Shown here: positions 42,739-53,779 of the stretch, piece after piece
Layout: each line of letters begins with the position of its first letter
How positions within the stretch are numbered: the first letter of the stretch is position 1
NCBI GenBank assembly: GCA_028274465.1
Contig: CM051455.1
Span: 93,070,365-93,134,364, forward strand
DNA from: Plantago ovata
Taxonomy: Eukaryota > Streptophyta > Magnoliopsida > Lamiales > Plantaginaceae
Length of the DNA stretch: 64,000 nucleotides
Reading direction: 5' to 3'
Notes under the pieces: generated by a model
What the model saw: the letters and a program-made list of their open reading frames with translations, nothing else
Database searches by the model: none
What the model was told of the DNA's origin: nothing
Made by a program: the position numbers and the translations under genes

Positions 42739-42860
42739 GCACTCACCTGAAACAAAGAGTAGTGAGTATCCAAAGCACAAAGAAATAAAAAAACAGCAAT
42801 GAGCCAAAGAAGAGATGTTGGATGAAAAACCAAAACAAAAATACCAACCAAAGGAGTTAA

Positions 42861-42879
42861 GTCCCCGACAGCGGCGCCA
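42861..42879 (-). promoter_or_regulatory. Primer binding site, tRNA-Asp (TRG-1)
   Basis: In element sense TGGCGCCGCTGTCGGGGAC lies three bases from the LTR end. It is the same primer site as in Ath, which ties TRG-1 to the Athila-type group. Confidence 0.9.
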
Positions 42880-42882
42880 AAT

Positions 42883-43209
42883 TGATGAGTCGTTTTTTCA
42901 TCAATTAAATTTGTTTAAAAGCCAAAGAACACTTATGACTACACAAATCAGAGTGCAATAGCAAGTTGTCCCCGAGTGTCGTTCTCTCGGGACTTAACGT
43001 GGCTTTGTTTGAGGTTTCGAATGAGATTTCAGTCAACGAGTTCAAGTTGTTTTTGAAAATGGTTTAGACTAAAGCAAACAAGAATCAAACTTGTTGTAAT
43101 CAAAGATGGAGAACAGTTGGTGATAGAAATAGAATTAACATGTATGGATTACGAATATGCTCACAAGTTCAGTGCGTAAAACCTTCGACTAAGTCTGCCA
43201 AGCAACTGT
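42883..43209 (-). repeat. TRG-1 5' LTR, part before TRG-2 insertion
   Basis: Plus-strand reading TGATGAGTCG onward, matching the left part of 25635-26983. It stops at 43209 where TRG-2 enters; the rest of this LTR is not found in the window and should lie to the right of it. Confidence 0.88.
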
Positions 43210-44418
43210 TGATGAAACCGAATTTGTCAGGCTCAATTAATCAAATAAATTTGTTTTTAGCCAAAGGCAATTCACAACTACAACGAAAACCGTAGTGTAG
43301 CAGTAAAATAACCTCGAGTGTTGATCTCTAAGGACTATAACTAGTTTTATCAAATTTAACTTAAACTATAAACTCAACAAACGACTTAGCACAAATTTTC
43401 TTATCAATAATAATGGAAGTTAGTGATAGTATGATCATTCAAAGCATCAGGTTAATAATCATGCATGAAGTACTTGAACGTTTGCATAGAGATCTAAGAT
43501 CGTGAATTGTCCAATGTGTTCCGTTCAATTCAACACTACGAAGATAGAGGGCTTAGATAGCTCAAAGAAATAAAGCAATAAGTCAAGTCTGAATCGCGTT
43601 ACAACCAATCATGCATAATCAAGAACCCTAGCTAAGAAATCACATACTATCACCAACGATAGATTTAGCTACTCATAGATAGATTGCAATCAACAGAAAT
43701 CAAAGAAAGATTGAATGAAAACATGTTGAAAGAAATAAATATAAATTGAAAAACCGTGAGATACAATGTTACCGACGAAGGTTGTCAATCTCCGAAGAAT
43801 TGCTAGCTCACAAGCAAGAATTGATAAACAACGAGGTCCAATTGCTATGCTTAATCCTCCAAATTGATAAGAAAAAGAGTCTCCTATGCTAAGAATTCCC
43901 AGAACAGGCTCTGGAGAATTCGTCTCTAAAACTAATGTGAAAAGGTATGAAAAACGTAGAGAATGGAGCAACTATATATAGGAGTTCGGAAACTGGGGGG
44001 CGAATCGCCCCTGGTCCCAGGCGAACCGCCTGGCTCCGGGCGAACCGCCTGGTGTGCCGGGCGAACCGCCTGGGAGCTCCAGGTCGGTGGAGACGCGTTT
44101 TTAGTCTTCTTTTCCTTTTCGGACTCGGATTTTGCCTTCTAGTGACCTTTAAGCCTTGAAACTCGACCCCTAGACCTCAAATCTCGTCCAGAACCTTCTA
44201 GATACACCACGGATGACCACGAAACACCGAAGCTTCGTTCTCTTCAACATAATTGCCCATAAAAACACGTTTTTCACCTAAAACCTGAAAAATGCAAATT
44301 AAAGGGAAACGTGACACTATTCTAATAAAATGCACTATAATATAACTAAATTAACATAGAGGATAGCTAAATAGGTGAAAAAAGACTCGAATGAAGGTGT
44401 AAAATACACGTTCATCAA
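43210..44418 (-). repeat. TRG-2 3' LTR
   Basis: 1209 bp, plus-strand TGATGAAACC to CGTTCATCA. GC palindrome ladder with four cores (CGAAT/CGAAC at 44001, 44022, 44041, 44062; spacing 21, 19, 21) and TATATATA near 43973 on the downstream side in element sense. This is the same 21/19/21 pattern as in TRG-3. Confidence 0.9.
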
Positions 44419-45998
44419 ACTCCCCAAACCGAACCTTTGCTTTTCCTCAAGAAACTAAGCTAGACTTTAATGCAAAAAACCAATGCAACACACAAAATGG
44501 AGTCTCGTGCCAAATGAAATGAATTAATCTATTGAATCTATCAAAAACTTATGAACAAAGACCATACAAATCATAACATGGATATTGGTTGAAGAATGCC
44601 TCGATTGACTCATACACATTCATATATGCACTACGTTAAACAAGATAGTCTCTCGTAACATTCTCTACCTGGACCTAGTTAGTGACGACGTAATGAAACA
44701 TGTTAAAATACGAATGGTTGTCCCGTGCCTATGAAACTGAGGACTTACTACTGTTCACCAAGTTAAGACTTTTCCTCAAAGAGGTCGAACCAATACTGGC
44801 TCTCATTAAACGAATGAGGGTTCCCTAAAAGTTCACGCTCCCCTATTCTACCCATCTCCCAAGCAAAGTCATAAACTATTCACCACTTCCTGAATGGCCG
44901 GACGAGGGTGGTCTAGAACAGATGACACTCTAACAAATAAAAGACAAAAAATTACAACTCGATTACGAACATTACAAGAATTGAAAAATAAGACAAACAC
45001 TTTGCTAAACTGCTTTTTGGCTTTCTTTGGACCCTTCTTTGCTTTTTTGGGAACTCTTTTTTTTCCTTTTTTTTTCTTTTCCATATTTTTTCTTTTTTCC
45101 TGGAATTTTCCCTTTTTTTTTCGATTTTTTTCTTTTTTTTTATATAAAGCCAGCAGTAGCACAACGCAAAAGAAATTACAATGACCCACAAACGACCTCC
45201 CCAAACCTATTCAAAAGAATAGGTTGGAGCTCAAACTTTACGAAAAAGGAAAACAAACAACACTCAAAAATCTAAAAACAAGTCTAATGATAGCGTAACC
45301 CCCTCCCCAAACCTATTCGAAAGAATAGGTTGCAAACAAAGGATCACACAATCTCACACTACCTCCTTCCTAGGCATTTAGCAATCTCAAAGCAAGGTGA
45401 AGACTTGTTGCCTCTTAGGTACATAATTACTCGGGAAAACAACCATAAGATCCTAACATGCATCATCCTATTATAAAGGCCTTCGTGAACCGCAGTAGAG
45501 AAAACACCTCTAAGTGATGTCGAGACTACCAAGCTTAACTAAGTGCAAACATAAATGTGACAAGCCAAGCGAGAAAAACCTCAAACAAATTCATAGAGAT
45601 GAAACATATGATTAAGGTCATAACTAGTTAATCTACCCAATAAAAAAACTTCTTCAAATTTGGCAATAAACTCCACATAAAACATGCAAGACTAGACTAG
45701 GATGAATGTAGTGTATGTAGTGTATGCAACTAAATTACTAGGAAAGCGATAAACGTGCAAATGCTAATGCAAACGAATTTCAACAAAATGCAAGGTACTA
45801 TACTCAAACTACCAATGCCAAGCTCCAAACTAACAACAATAGTTCACTTAAATACCATCCCCCCTCATGAAACTAAAGCTAGTCCCTAGAAATAAGATAA
45901 TGAGGAAATAAGAAGTGATACTAGATGTTACCGCGTGGTTTGGCCTCGGTCGGCTGAGTACACAAGATGTAAGGTTTTGAGATTACTCGAGGGCCTTT
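44419..45998 (-). other. TRG-2 3' non-coding region
   Basis: No gene. Polypurine tract next to the LTR (plus-strand AACTCCCCAAACC, 44419-44431). Polypurine run in element sense at about 45020-45145. Two perfect hairpins AACCTATTC-loop-GAATAGGTT at 45204-45225 and 45310-45331, each next to a PPT-like TTTGGGGAGG in element sense. The same landmarks in the same order occur in TRG-3. Confidence 0.75.
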
Positions 45999-46835
45999 AT
46001 TGGTGATCATCGGAGCCCGTGGTGGTGCTGGTGATTCTACTAATAGATCGAATAGGGCCAACTCCTCCATCATTATTCATGGAGTCTCATTGTCCCTATT
46101 GTCTTCATTGTCACCATCATCATCATTAGAAGAATTACGTTGTCGAAGAGAAGCCTCAAGATTAGCCGCTGCAGCTATGGGGTTTTCCATCCGGTATCTC
46201 TCTAATAGCCCGTGAATTGTTGAAGGGGAAAGAGCTGTGCTCTTAGAGTCTCCCTCACCAATGTCCTCTACCCCATGGAACTGACAGTAAGCTGCGATGG
46301 AACTCGGAAACTCAGAGGTTTTCTTCTTCTTTGCCTAATGTCGCCCACATTCTTCACGGTTGATGCTCCCGATGTCTATATGGTGCTCCCTCAATAAGCA
46401 GTCGAGGGGTGCCCCAAAGAAGGACTGGGTGTCCATGTCATTATGTTTTGGAATCAAGTTAGCGATACGGAACTTCATCACCACTGTCGACTCAAGACTA
46501 AATCTGTTGTGATGAGGCCGCCCCGGTTGCTTCCTAGTCTCTCGAACTTTGTAGTCCTTATGGCAGATTTCTGCCGTGAAATTGGTTTCAATCCCTTTAG
46601 TGGTACGTGAATCGACATAAGAATGCTCACTACTTGTTGAACCGCGAAGTTGTTGCAAAAGTCCATGGCTCGAACACACCTCTAACGAGATCACTCTCCT
46701 TCTCTTGAAGATTAGTAGACCCAACATAGAACTCATGGAGAACGTCCTTGTCAAACCCCTTGACACGGTTGGAAACGAACCACCTCCAATACTTTATTGT
46801 AACCAAACGAAAGTGCTCCTCTCTCTTGGTGGCAT
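45999..46835 (-). pseudogene. TRG-2 ORF2: plant-transposon-domain relative
   Basis: In minus sense the frame begins MPPRERG at 46835, just after the Cop-2 insertion point. The conserved part near 46370-46560 reads TVVMKFRIANLIPKHNDMDTQ, matching LKFVIANLIPSTHDTEV in TRG-1 ORF2 and FVVARRFRSVSLVPKHNDMGAQ in TRG-3. It continues to an acidic Asn/Asp-rich tail near 46050-46150. It is broken several times. The Cop-2 insertion lies almost exactly where TRG-1 and TRG-3 have the intron acceptor. Confidence 0.65.
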
Positions 46836-46840
46836 GGCAC

Positions 46841-48969
46841 TGATAGTGTATATGTCCTAGAGACAGTCTTTATTAAGGGAAGACAGCCCTTATTAACGAC
46901 ATATATGTACTATTACACAGGTCAACGTAATATAATATATGTTTGTTTGTTTGATTATTGAGTATCGCTTTCATATTTATATTACACCAGGCATACAACA
47001 TGTCATATCTCTATTCCTGTCTGTATTGATATCAAACATGTCCCCTCGGATAGATGACCTATCACACATATAGTGGGAGCTATGTGAGTTATCATCTATC
47101 CCAAACTCTCCCTAGTCGAGGTTCATCTCGGATGTAGGGATCTGAATGAACTAGGTGAGACTAGTATGCGTGGAGGTTATACTTGTTAGAGCAAGTGTGA
47201 GCCGATCCCACGACCACGGAACGGATTGTTAGACAATCTAGAAACGTTCCCATAACTCCGCATAGTTGTTCGAAGGGTGATTACCGAACAATGGAAGTAC
47301 CCACCGGAAACTCCCGTCGATGTATACTCTACACCGAAGTGTCTATGGGAACTGGAAAGTTGTCAAAGTGATGCCAGTCGTCCTTTGGACTTACAGGACT
47401 TTATCATAAAATTTGTTGCCCCATATCCTTGGTGGACCCGTCGATGTCAACTCTGAATAAGCAGTTGACCCAAGACACGATCCAGGATTATGGCTACATA
47501 CAAATGGGGGTGATAAGTGATTCTGTGAAGGATTCATCTCTCACGTGTAGCACGGGAGAGCACTGCTCATAGTCGTTCATAGTTGTGATTGGTTAAACCG
47601 CTGGCCAGCGTATCAATATTATTATGATAGTCATAATAGATATTGGATTCACCAAGCATCTCACTGAAGACGCCCGTGGATTTATTATTGGGATAGACAC
47701 TTCATCGATCCTAGATGCATTCGAGTTAGTCAGATGAAGGGACGTTACCATCGCCGCGTTGAGCGCAACAGACTTCACAATGAAAGGGTTTGCTTTGAGA
47801 AACCTCTCAAACGTCCTCATGTATTAATATTGCAAATGGAACCGTCTAGGAATTCCATGTTGCCTAGTGTAGCACCTGCTTAATACAATGAGGCCCTATG
47901 GGTCACACTATGTGGTGATTCAGCTTATCCGAATATCCTTGAAGATGGAATCGCAATTAATTTAGAATTAGTTGTGATCGATGAATTATAATTGATTTGG
48001 AATTAATTATAATTATTTGTGGCTCAATTAATAATTTGGAATTATTAATTGAATTGGTTAATTGTATTTTATGTAAATACAATTAAAGATTATATTTTAG
48101 AAATATAATAGAGTTTTGATTTGAAAGGATATGTTAATTTAGAATTAATATATGCACATGGGCAAAATCTACTTGAAGTTTGAATTGCCTTAGAATTGTA
48201 AGCGGGTCCCAAAATCGGGACCCACCTAACCCCCTTGATGAGCCGCGCGACCAGTAGTAGTATGGGGAGGAGTTCGACTCCTTCCCATATTAGAAGTCAA
48301 GGGATAAGTTAGATTTTCCTAATTGTGTTTTAATTTGATTGGGAATGAATCTAGACTTAAATTGGTTTCCTTGTTCAATAAGAATTAGATTCTTATTCCT
48401 TTATGAAGTCTAATTGATTCTTTTTTAGGCTTCTATTGACTACTATATATAGTAGACTATTAGAGAGCTTTTGACACGGTTGATTGCAGATCATTCTGAT
48501 TAACCGAATTCTTAGAGAATTATTCTACCAGTTTTCTTAGAGAAAATAAAAGCTCTCCTCCCCTACACCTCTAGCCGCGCGCGCCACCTTCCAACCGGAA
48601 GAAAATTGCCGCCCCATCTTCTTTGCCACATAAAGAATATCCTAGCATTCCTTCCGATAAGTTGTTCATCCGTGAATACCAAGGTTGAGGTTCAAAGAGC
48701 TGGAAACTAACTTTTATTGTCTTGCAGATAATCAAAGTATTGCAGATATCTTCGACTTCGACGAAGGAGAAGATTCACCGGACTATTACGAAGACTTCAT
48801 CGATTGGCATATCGATTCAATACCTATTCTTGCTTTGGAGTATTGTAAGTCTTATGATTAATGTGTTTATTATATACGTTATATACATGATCAATTAACC
48901 TGCATGTTAAGAAAATTTTTGAAATTCCGTTGCGTACCCTCGGGGTAACTCTGACCATATTTTCTTACA
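46841..48969 (+). repeat. Cop-2 5' LTR
   Basis: TGATAGTGTATATG to TTTCTTACA. The inverted copy at 60740-62825 confirms the bounds. It contains an AT-rich block (47950-48110) with a 10-bp-stem hairpin AATTGTATTT/AAATACAATT at 48060-48084, and a palindromic TATA region, CTACTATATATAGTAG, at 48440-48455. Confidence 0.9.
48440..48455 (+). promoter_or_regulatory. Palindromic TATA box of Cop-2 LTR
   Basis: CTACTATATATAGTAG, a perfect 16-bp palindrome with TATATATA at its centre. The Cop-3 LTR carries the equivalent near 61200-61216. Confidence 0.65.
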
Positions 48970-48970
48970 G

Positions 48971-48985
48971 TGGTATCGGAGCCAG
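48971..48985 (+). promoter_or_regulatory. Primer binding site, tRNA-Met (Cop-2)
   Basis: TGGTATCGGAGCCAG lies one base after the LTR. It corresponds to the common copia site TGGTATCAGAGC with one difference in the first twelve bases. Confidence 0.85.
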
Positions 48986-49126
48986 GTTAATTGATTATGT
49001 ATATACGAATATATGTTTTGTGATTATGTAGTTTATGTGGATGCAATTTATTCTATGATTAATTCGATTTTCGAAAGTTTTATTTTTATATAAATTTAGA
49101 ATTTATATTTTTCAAAAAATTTTTTT

Positions 49127-49290
49127 TTATATATATATATACCGCCTGCGTGACGCAGGCGGCCGAGCCGCCTGCGTGCCGCAGGTGCCCGGGCGCCTGC
49201 GGGACACAAGTGCCCGCGCCTGCGGCCGTAGGCCCCCTAGGGGACGGGATTCGATCCCGTCCCCGTACATTATATATATATATATATTTA
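49127..49290 (+). repeat. GC-rich palindromic island between TA repeats
   Basis: About 125 bp of very GC-rich sequence, bounded by TATATATATATA on both sides. It contains CGCCTGCGTGACGCAGGCG (8-bp stem, 3-nt loop) near 49143, several further CGCCTGCG copies, and GACGGGATTCGATCCCGTC (8-bp stem, TCG loop) near 49243. Confidence 0.75.
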
Positions 49291-49628
49291 TTTAATTTTT
49301 TCGGGTTGGATCTAAAATCAAATTTTTGGAAATTTTAAGGATTGAATTTTATATTTGGAATATAAATATGATTTAATTGTAATTATTCTTAACTAGAGGG
49401 GTTAAATTTAATTAGTATTTTCGAAAATTGCTACCTGGTCAATAGAATTTTCGATTTTTCAATCTAGCCAAATTTCCAATTTTTCATAGAGATTATAAGT
49501 ATGGGATTATAATTTTCATAATGAAATTATGAAGTCATTTGGCATCCACATAGGCTACTACTTGTTTGTTTGCTCGATATGCTATTGTTTGACAATGCAT
49601 GTTTAAATACCACGTATTTTACATTCCG

Positions 49629-49803
49629 TTCGACCGCTATGCATGCGAGGGTAGGCGGCGCCCTCTTATTTGTCGGACCGCATATTTTTATGTATGGGTA
49701 GGCGGCGCCCATTATGTACTTGACCGCGTTTAGAACTAGAATGGATAGGCGACATCCATTACGTGTAGACCGCTCATGCATGATGGGTAGGCGGCGCCCT
49801 TAT
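49629..49803 (+). repeat. 47-bp tandem repeat, four hairpin units
   Basis: Four units with the shared core TAGGCGGCGCCC (third unit TAGGCGACATCC), cores starting near 49652, 49699, 49746 and 49788. Each core lies in the loop and inner arm of a small hairpin: GAGGG/CCCTC, ATGGG/CCCAT, ATGGA/TCCAT and GGG/CCC. GACCGC recurs between units. Confidence 0.78.
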
Positions 49804-50271
49804 TTGTTTGTGGATGACTGATAACAACCCTCAAGTTACAAGCCCCAACCAATATAAGTGAAGAAATATGTATACGTATGTGTTTCTGAGATGCTTTCCA
49901 TGGGGTGCTTTAATTCTGAACTTTCATTGCGTTTCCCTATATTGGCGACCTCGTCTTGCAGACTCGCAGTGATCGTCAGATTAGAGTAAGCCAATGGTTA
50001 TAACTTACTGCAAATTGTATCTAGCGACCTCGATAGGTACAATATGTAGAGCGTCTGGTTAAATTAGATTTAACACCCAAGAGTTGCGTGACGCAATTGG
50101 ATAGTCCTACCCGTATGTTTGTTTTGGGGGGCAATCATATGTGAAAGTAGTGGAAGCTAAACAGCTAAAGGACCTTGTTGTTTAGTTATGTTGACTGTGT
50201 ATTTAGAAATAGTATTTCAATAGTTGATTTATTATTTTCGTTCTATATTATTTCTCCTTAGGAAAATAGAA

Positions 50272-51005
50272 ATGGCTATACCGTCCGCCGAGCTCATTGC
50301 CAACTTGGAGTTGCAAAAGCTAACATGACCAAATTACGTGGATTGGATCCATGAGGTACGAAGGGTGCTATAGCACAACGAGGTTGAGTATGTGTTAGAC
50401 GAACCTATCTCTCCACCTCCCACTGAGTTGACTACTGCAACCTATGATTGCTATTATGAGATGTCAGTGGAAAAGGCCGAGTTTGTGAAAAATTTGTTGC
50501 TGAATGCTATGTCTGACAATATGGTTGGACCATGTCGAGACAAGGAACCATATGAGATTGTGAGATATCTCTCCTCATTCTTGGATACTCCAAGGATGTG
50601 TGAAGGGTTCGAAGCTATCAAGATCATGCTTATCCAAAGACTTGAGACAGAAGAGCTGTCGCCTGAACAAGTCAAGTCATTGATTGATTTTCTCTTTCAA
50701 CTTGTTGGATATGGCTTGGAGCTAGAATCTAAGGCTTCTATTATCTTGATTGTGCAAAGATTGTTGCAATCTATTCAGAATCCCGAAGTCGGGGCAGCAA
50801 CAGAGTCGAATGCTGAGAGACCTATTGCCAACGAGTTTCTAAGGGTCAATCGTAGACCTAAAGGGAACAAGGGTGGCAAGAATGCACGCAACCGTAAGAT
50901 GGCTAAGTTTCGACTTAGGATGGAGATTTGTCTCTATTGCAAACTCAAGGGACATTGGAAGAAGGATTTCCCTAAGCTAAGAAGCCGCCGGCTTCAAGCT
51001 CAAGT
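50272..51005 (+). pseudogene. gag: Cop-2 gag
   Basis: From MAIPSAELIAN, about 240 residues of copia gag: NYVDWIHEVRRVL near the start, AMSDNMVGPCRDKEPYEIV, then the UBN2-like ETEELSPEQVKSLIDFLFQL, a basic Lys/Arg/Asn-rich segment, and a CCHC-type knuckle region CLYCKLKGHWKK near 50925-50965. Protease follows directly. It has about one break. Confidence 0.85.
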
Positions 51006-51255
51006 ATGTTTGTTATTGAAATGTACATGACTACTTTTGACTCCAATGGTTGGGTATTAGATACAGCCTGTGGCTCACACATTTGTAATAATGTGCAGGG
51101 GCTAATTGAACATAGGCTAGTCAAGCAAGGTGAAATCGACTTACATGTTGGGAACGGTAATCCAGTTGAAGCCAAACGCGTTGAACGCTGCAAGATAGAT
51201 TTACCATCAGGACAATGTTTAGAACTTGATAACATCTATTTTGTTCCATCCATTG
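51006..51255 (+). pseudogene. Cop-2 protease, part before TRG-3
   Basis: Begins MFVIEMYMTTFDSNGWVLDTACGSHICNN, the copia protease with DTACGSH as its active-site block, and continues LPSGQCLELDNIYFVPSIV. TRG-3 enters right after this; the matching Cop-1 protein continues [14 protein letters not shown], which resumes here at about 59200. Confidence 0.88.
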
Positions 51256-52528
51256 TGATGAATGTGTATTTTACACTTTCATTCAAGTCTTTTTCACCTA
51301 TTTTAGCTATCCACTATGTTAATTTAGCTATATTTTAGTGCATTTTATTAGAATAGTGTCACGTTTCCCTTTAGCTTTTATTTTACAGGTTTTGGTTGAA
51401 ATTCGAAGATTTCCGGGAAATTATATTGAAGTTGACAAGGAATTGGTGTTCCAGAAGCCTATTTGGAGTATCTGAAGGTTTCCGGATAGGATTTGGAGTC
51501 TAGGGGTCGAATCTGGAGGTTAGAAGGCCACTAGAAGTCAGAAACCGAGTCCGAAAAGGGGAAGAAATCCAAAACCGCGTCGAAAACACGGAATTCCGTG
51601 AAAAAGCCGCCGGGCGAACCGCCGCACAGGTGGGGCGAACCGTCCCACACCGGGCGAACCGCCGGGCGTGTGGGGCGAACCGCCCCACAATAATTCGAAG
51701 CCTATATATAGTTGCTCAGTTTTCTCTGAAAATCATATCCTTCCAGACCTACTTTCTCACCTCTTTCTGTAGTTTTAGGTAGGGACTTCCCAGAGCCTGT
51801 TCTGGGGGTCCGTAGCTTAGGGGACTCTTTTTCATAGCAGTTTGGAGCTCGTAGGATCGCAATCATCCGGAGATTGACAACCTTCGGTAACTTTGTATCT
51901 TACAGTTTTATTCTACTTATTTTATTATATTCTTTCAACATGTTTTCTTCTATGATTTCTGTTGATTGGATGCCTATTATGAGTAGCTAAACTTATCGTT
52001 GGTGGTAGTATGTGAATTCTTAGCGAAGGGAAGATAATCATTCTAATGGCTATATCGCGCATTATACTCCGTGTCATTGCTTTATTTCGTTGATCAGGCA
52101 CAACCTAAATTCTCGTATGTTGTATTAATTATTATGCACAATTGGACACTTGTCGACCTGAGTGCGAGTTTATCTTCGTAGTGTTGAATAATTACGGAAC
52201 ACATTAGGACAATAGTGATTGACTTGTCAGACCAATTATCTTCGTAGTGCTTAATATTTGCAACAGGACACTAGATTGATTCAAAGATCTCTATGCAAGA
52301 CCGAGGAATTTATGCATGATTATCGACCCATTATGCTAAGAAGGATCATACTATCACCAATCTCCATTATCTGCTAGAAACCCCTTTGCTATCCGTCTGC
52401 TATTTTTATATTCTAAATTAGATTTGATAAAGCTAGTTATAGTCCTGAGAGAACGACACTCGAGTCATTCTACTGCTACACTACGGTTTTCGTTGTAGTT
52501 GTGGATTGCCTTTGGCTAAATAACAAAT
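51256..52528 (+). repeat. TRG-3 5' LTR
   Basis: Starts TGATGAATGTG. GC ladder with four cores (CGAAC at 51615, 51636, 51655, 51676; spacing 21, 19, 21), TATATATA at 51703-51710. Similarity to the 3' LTR ends near 52528. I did not recognise a primer site between there and gag. Confidence 0.9.
51608..51710 (+). promoter_or_regulatory. GC palindrome ladder and TATA box, TRG-3 5' LTR
   Basis: Four GGGCGAACCGCC-type palindromes about 20 bp apart, two helical turns, end about 20 bp before TATATATAG. Same-face spacing suggests protein binding or stacked hairpins at the core promoter. Confidence 0.6.
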
Positions 52529-52570
52529 TCATGACCACTGAAGGCATGGGTTCAACCCACCAAGGATCGT

Positions 52571-53779
52571 ATGAGGGGACCGGTGATTGTTCTTTCGTCT
52601 GCAACCCGAGATCTGGAAATCAAGAACCACACATTCCAACAACTCCCGAGGTTCTATGGCTTATCAAGGGAATATGTGATGGGGTACTTGCACGATATCG
52701 ATGATTTCGTCAACCAACTCCCACGACCCGGAGCTGATATAACAACGGATGAGTTGAGGATGAAGGTTTTTTCTATGGGACTTGGCGACAGAGCCAAGTC
52801 ATGGCTGAGTTCTCTACCAGCAGGCTCGCTGGACACTTGGGAGAAGGTTTTTTCAGCTTTCATGGAGAAATACTTCCCTCACACTTTGACTACCGCGCTA
52901 AAGGCGCAAATCACTGGATTCAAGCAGGACTATGATGAGACCATCTACACCGCGTTTGAGAGGTTCCAAGATCTCACGAACAAGTGCCCTCACCATGGTT
53001 TTGAACTTTCCGACCTAGTCCAACACTTCTACAATGGACTAACCTTCGAGAACCAACAAGTGGTGGATTTCCAATGCCGAGGCAATATTTGGGAGGAAAC
53101 CGCAGAAGCCGTCTGGGCAGTTTTCGAAAGGCTTGCTAAGGGTTCACAGTTCAAGGACCCAAGAGCAATGGTTAGGAGACGTGGACCTGAAGCTCCACCG
53201 ACTCAAGAAGCCCCTATGTATAGGGGGAATGGGGATCAATTCGAGTGCTTTACCAACGAATTGAAGCAAGTCCTCAAGAGCTCCACCGGAACAACTGTTT
53301 CGAACGAAGTATGCCGAATATGCAAGAACTATGGGCATGGGGCTCATATGTGTAGATCGGAGCTGGCATACGATGATGGCAACTGGGCTCGAGGAGGCGA
53401 AGAAGAAGCCTTTGCTACGGAGTTTGGCACTCAAGAAGTTAGCTACAGACAAGACGGTAGGAATCCTCGAGGTGGATTTTGGAGAAGAGGATACCGTAAC
53501 AATCAAGGATATGCACCGGCTAACCAAACTAATGGACCTAACCAAGATCGTAGTAGGCTAAACTATGTTAATGATCACTGCGAAAACCCCGCTCCGAAAG
53601 AGCCACCGAAGTCGAAGTCGGCTCAACTGATGGAGAACTTGCAAAAGATGGTCGATCACACACAAATTTTTCTCAAACGTTATGAAGAAGATTCCGAGAA
53701 GACTAGGGCAAGGCTTGATAGGTTGGAAGAGAGCACTAGGCTTGCCCATCAAAAGATGCAAGAGTTGATCGACCGATGA
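52571..53779 (+). CDS. gag: TRG-3 gag
   Basis: An open frame of 402 residues, starting MRGPVIVLSSATRDLEIKN as read here; the family start probably lies further upstream. The gypsy gag core has ELRMKVFSMGLGDRAKSWLSS near residue 60, SLDTWEKVFSAFMEKYFP and FERFQDLTNKCPHHGFELSDLVQHFYNGL. CCHC knuckle CRICKNYGHGAHMC near residues 248-261. An Arg/Gly/Asn-rich region and a C-terminal helix (RLDRLEESTRLAHQKMQ) follow. Each block has a counterpart in TRG-1 gag. Confidence 0.9.
   Translation: MRGPVIVLSSATRDLEIKNHTFQQLPRFYGLSREYVMGYLHDIDDFVNQLPRPGADITTDELRMKVFSMGLGDRAKSWLSSLPAGSLDTWEKVFSAFMEKYFPHTLTTALKAQITGFKQDYDETIYTAFERFQDLTNKCPHHGFELSDLVQHFYNGLTFENQQVVDFQCRGNIWEETAEAVWAVFERLAKGSQFKDPRAMVRRRGPEAPPTQEAPMYRGNGDQFECFTNELKQVLKSSTGTTVSNEVCRICKNYGHGAHMCRSELAYDDGNWARGGEEEAFATEFGTQEVSYRQDGRNPRGGFWRRGYRNNQGYAPANQTNGPNQDRSRLNYVNDHCENPAPKEPPKSKSAQLMENLQKMVDHTQIFLKRYEEDSEKTRARLDRLEESTRLAHQKMQELIDR

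Larger units (their letters stand above)
25635..43209 (-). mobile_element. TRG-1: gypsy element with gag, protease and ORF2 but no RT
   Basis: Minus-strand gypsy element inserted in Cop-1 gag. In its own direction: 5' LTR (43209 to 42883, cut by TRG-2), tRNA-Asp primer site, gag, aspartic protease, GC palindrome ladder, leader with 5'-UTR intron, ORF2, a long non-coding 3' region, PPT and 3' LTR (26983 to 25635). SoloB and Ath sit inside it. I recognise no reverse transcriptase, RNase H or integrase between protease and ORF2. The order resembles the gag-only non-autonomous class (TR-GAG) described in plants, with ORF2 added. Gag and ORF2 have a few breaks each. Confidence 0.85.
43210..46840 (-). 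mobile_element. TRG-2: gypsy element, 3' half (3' LTR, 3' region, ORF2)
   Basis: Minus-strand element inserted in the TRG-1 5' LTR. Seen here: 3' LTR (43210-44418), PPT, 3' non-coding region and ORF2 to its start near 46835. At 46841 Cop-2 interrupts it. The LTR belongs to the Ath/TRG-3 family, and 44420-46830 is homologous in reverse to about 55555-57895 of TRG-3. The rest of the element must lie beyond the right edge of the window. Confidence 0.85.
48986..50271 (+). other. Cop-2 leader (no gene; two structured regions)
   Basis: An unusually long leader between the primer site and gag. It holds a GC-rich island framed by TA repeats (49127-49290) and a 47-bp tandem repeat (49629-49803), both listed separately. 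The remainder is AT-rich and I see no gene in it. Confidence 0.75.

Noticed and set aside
42739-42807. Signal-peptide-like start ahead of TRG-1 gag (hydrophobic, Cys-rich)
   Set aside because: It lies in the leader before the family gag start MPRTRTGG and is probably untranslated.
47593-47820. Small open frame shared by 47593-47820 and 61853-62125
   Set aside because: Both lie in the Cop LTR; sharing reflects LTR homology, and the frame has no coding features.
49240-49270. tRNA T-arm or B-box-like GGATTCGATCC in the Cop-2 leader
   Set aside because: It is one arm of a perfect 8-bp palindrome with a 3-nt loop; no cloverleaf or A box fits around it.
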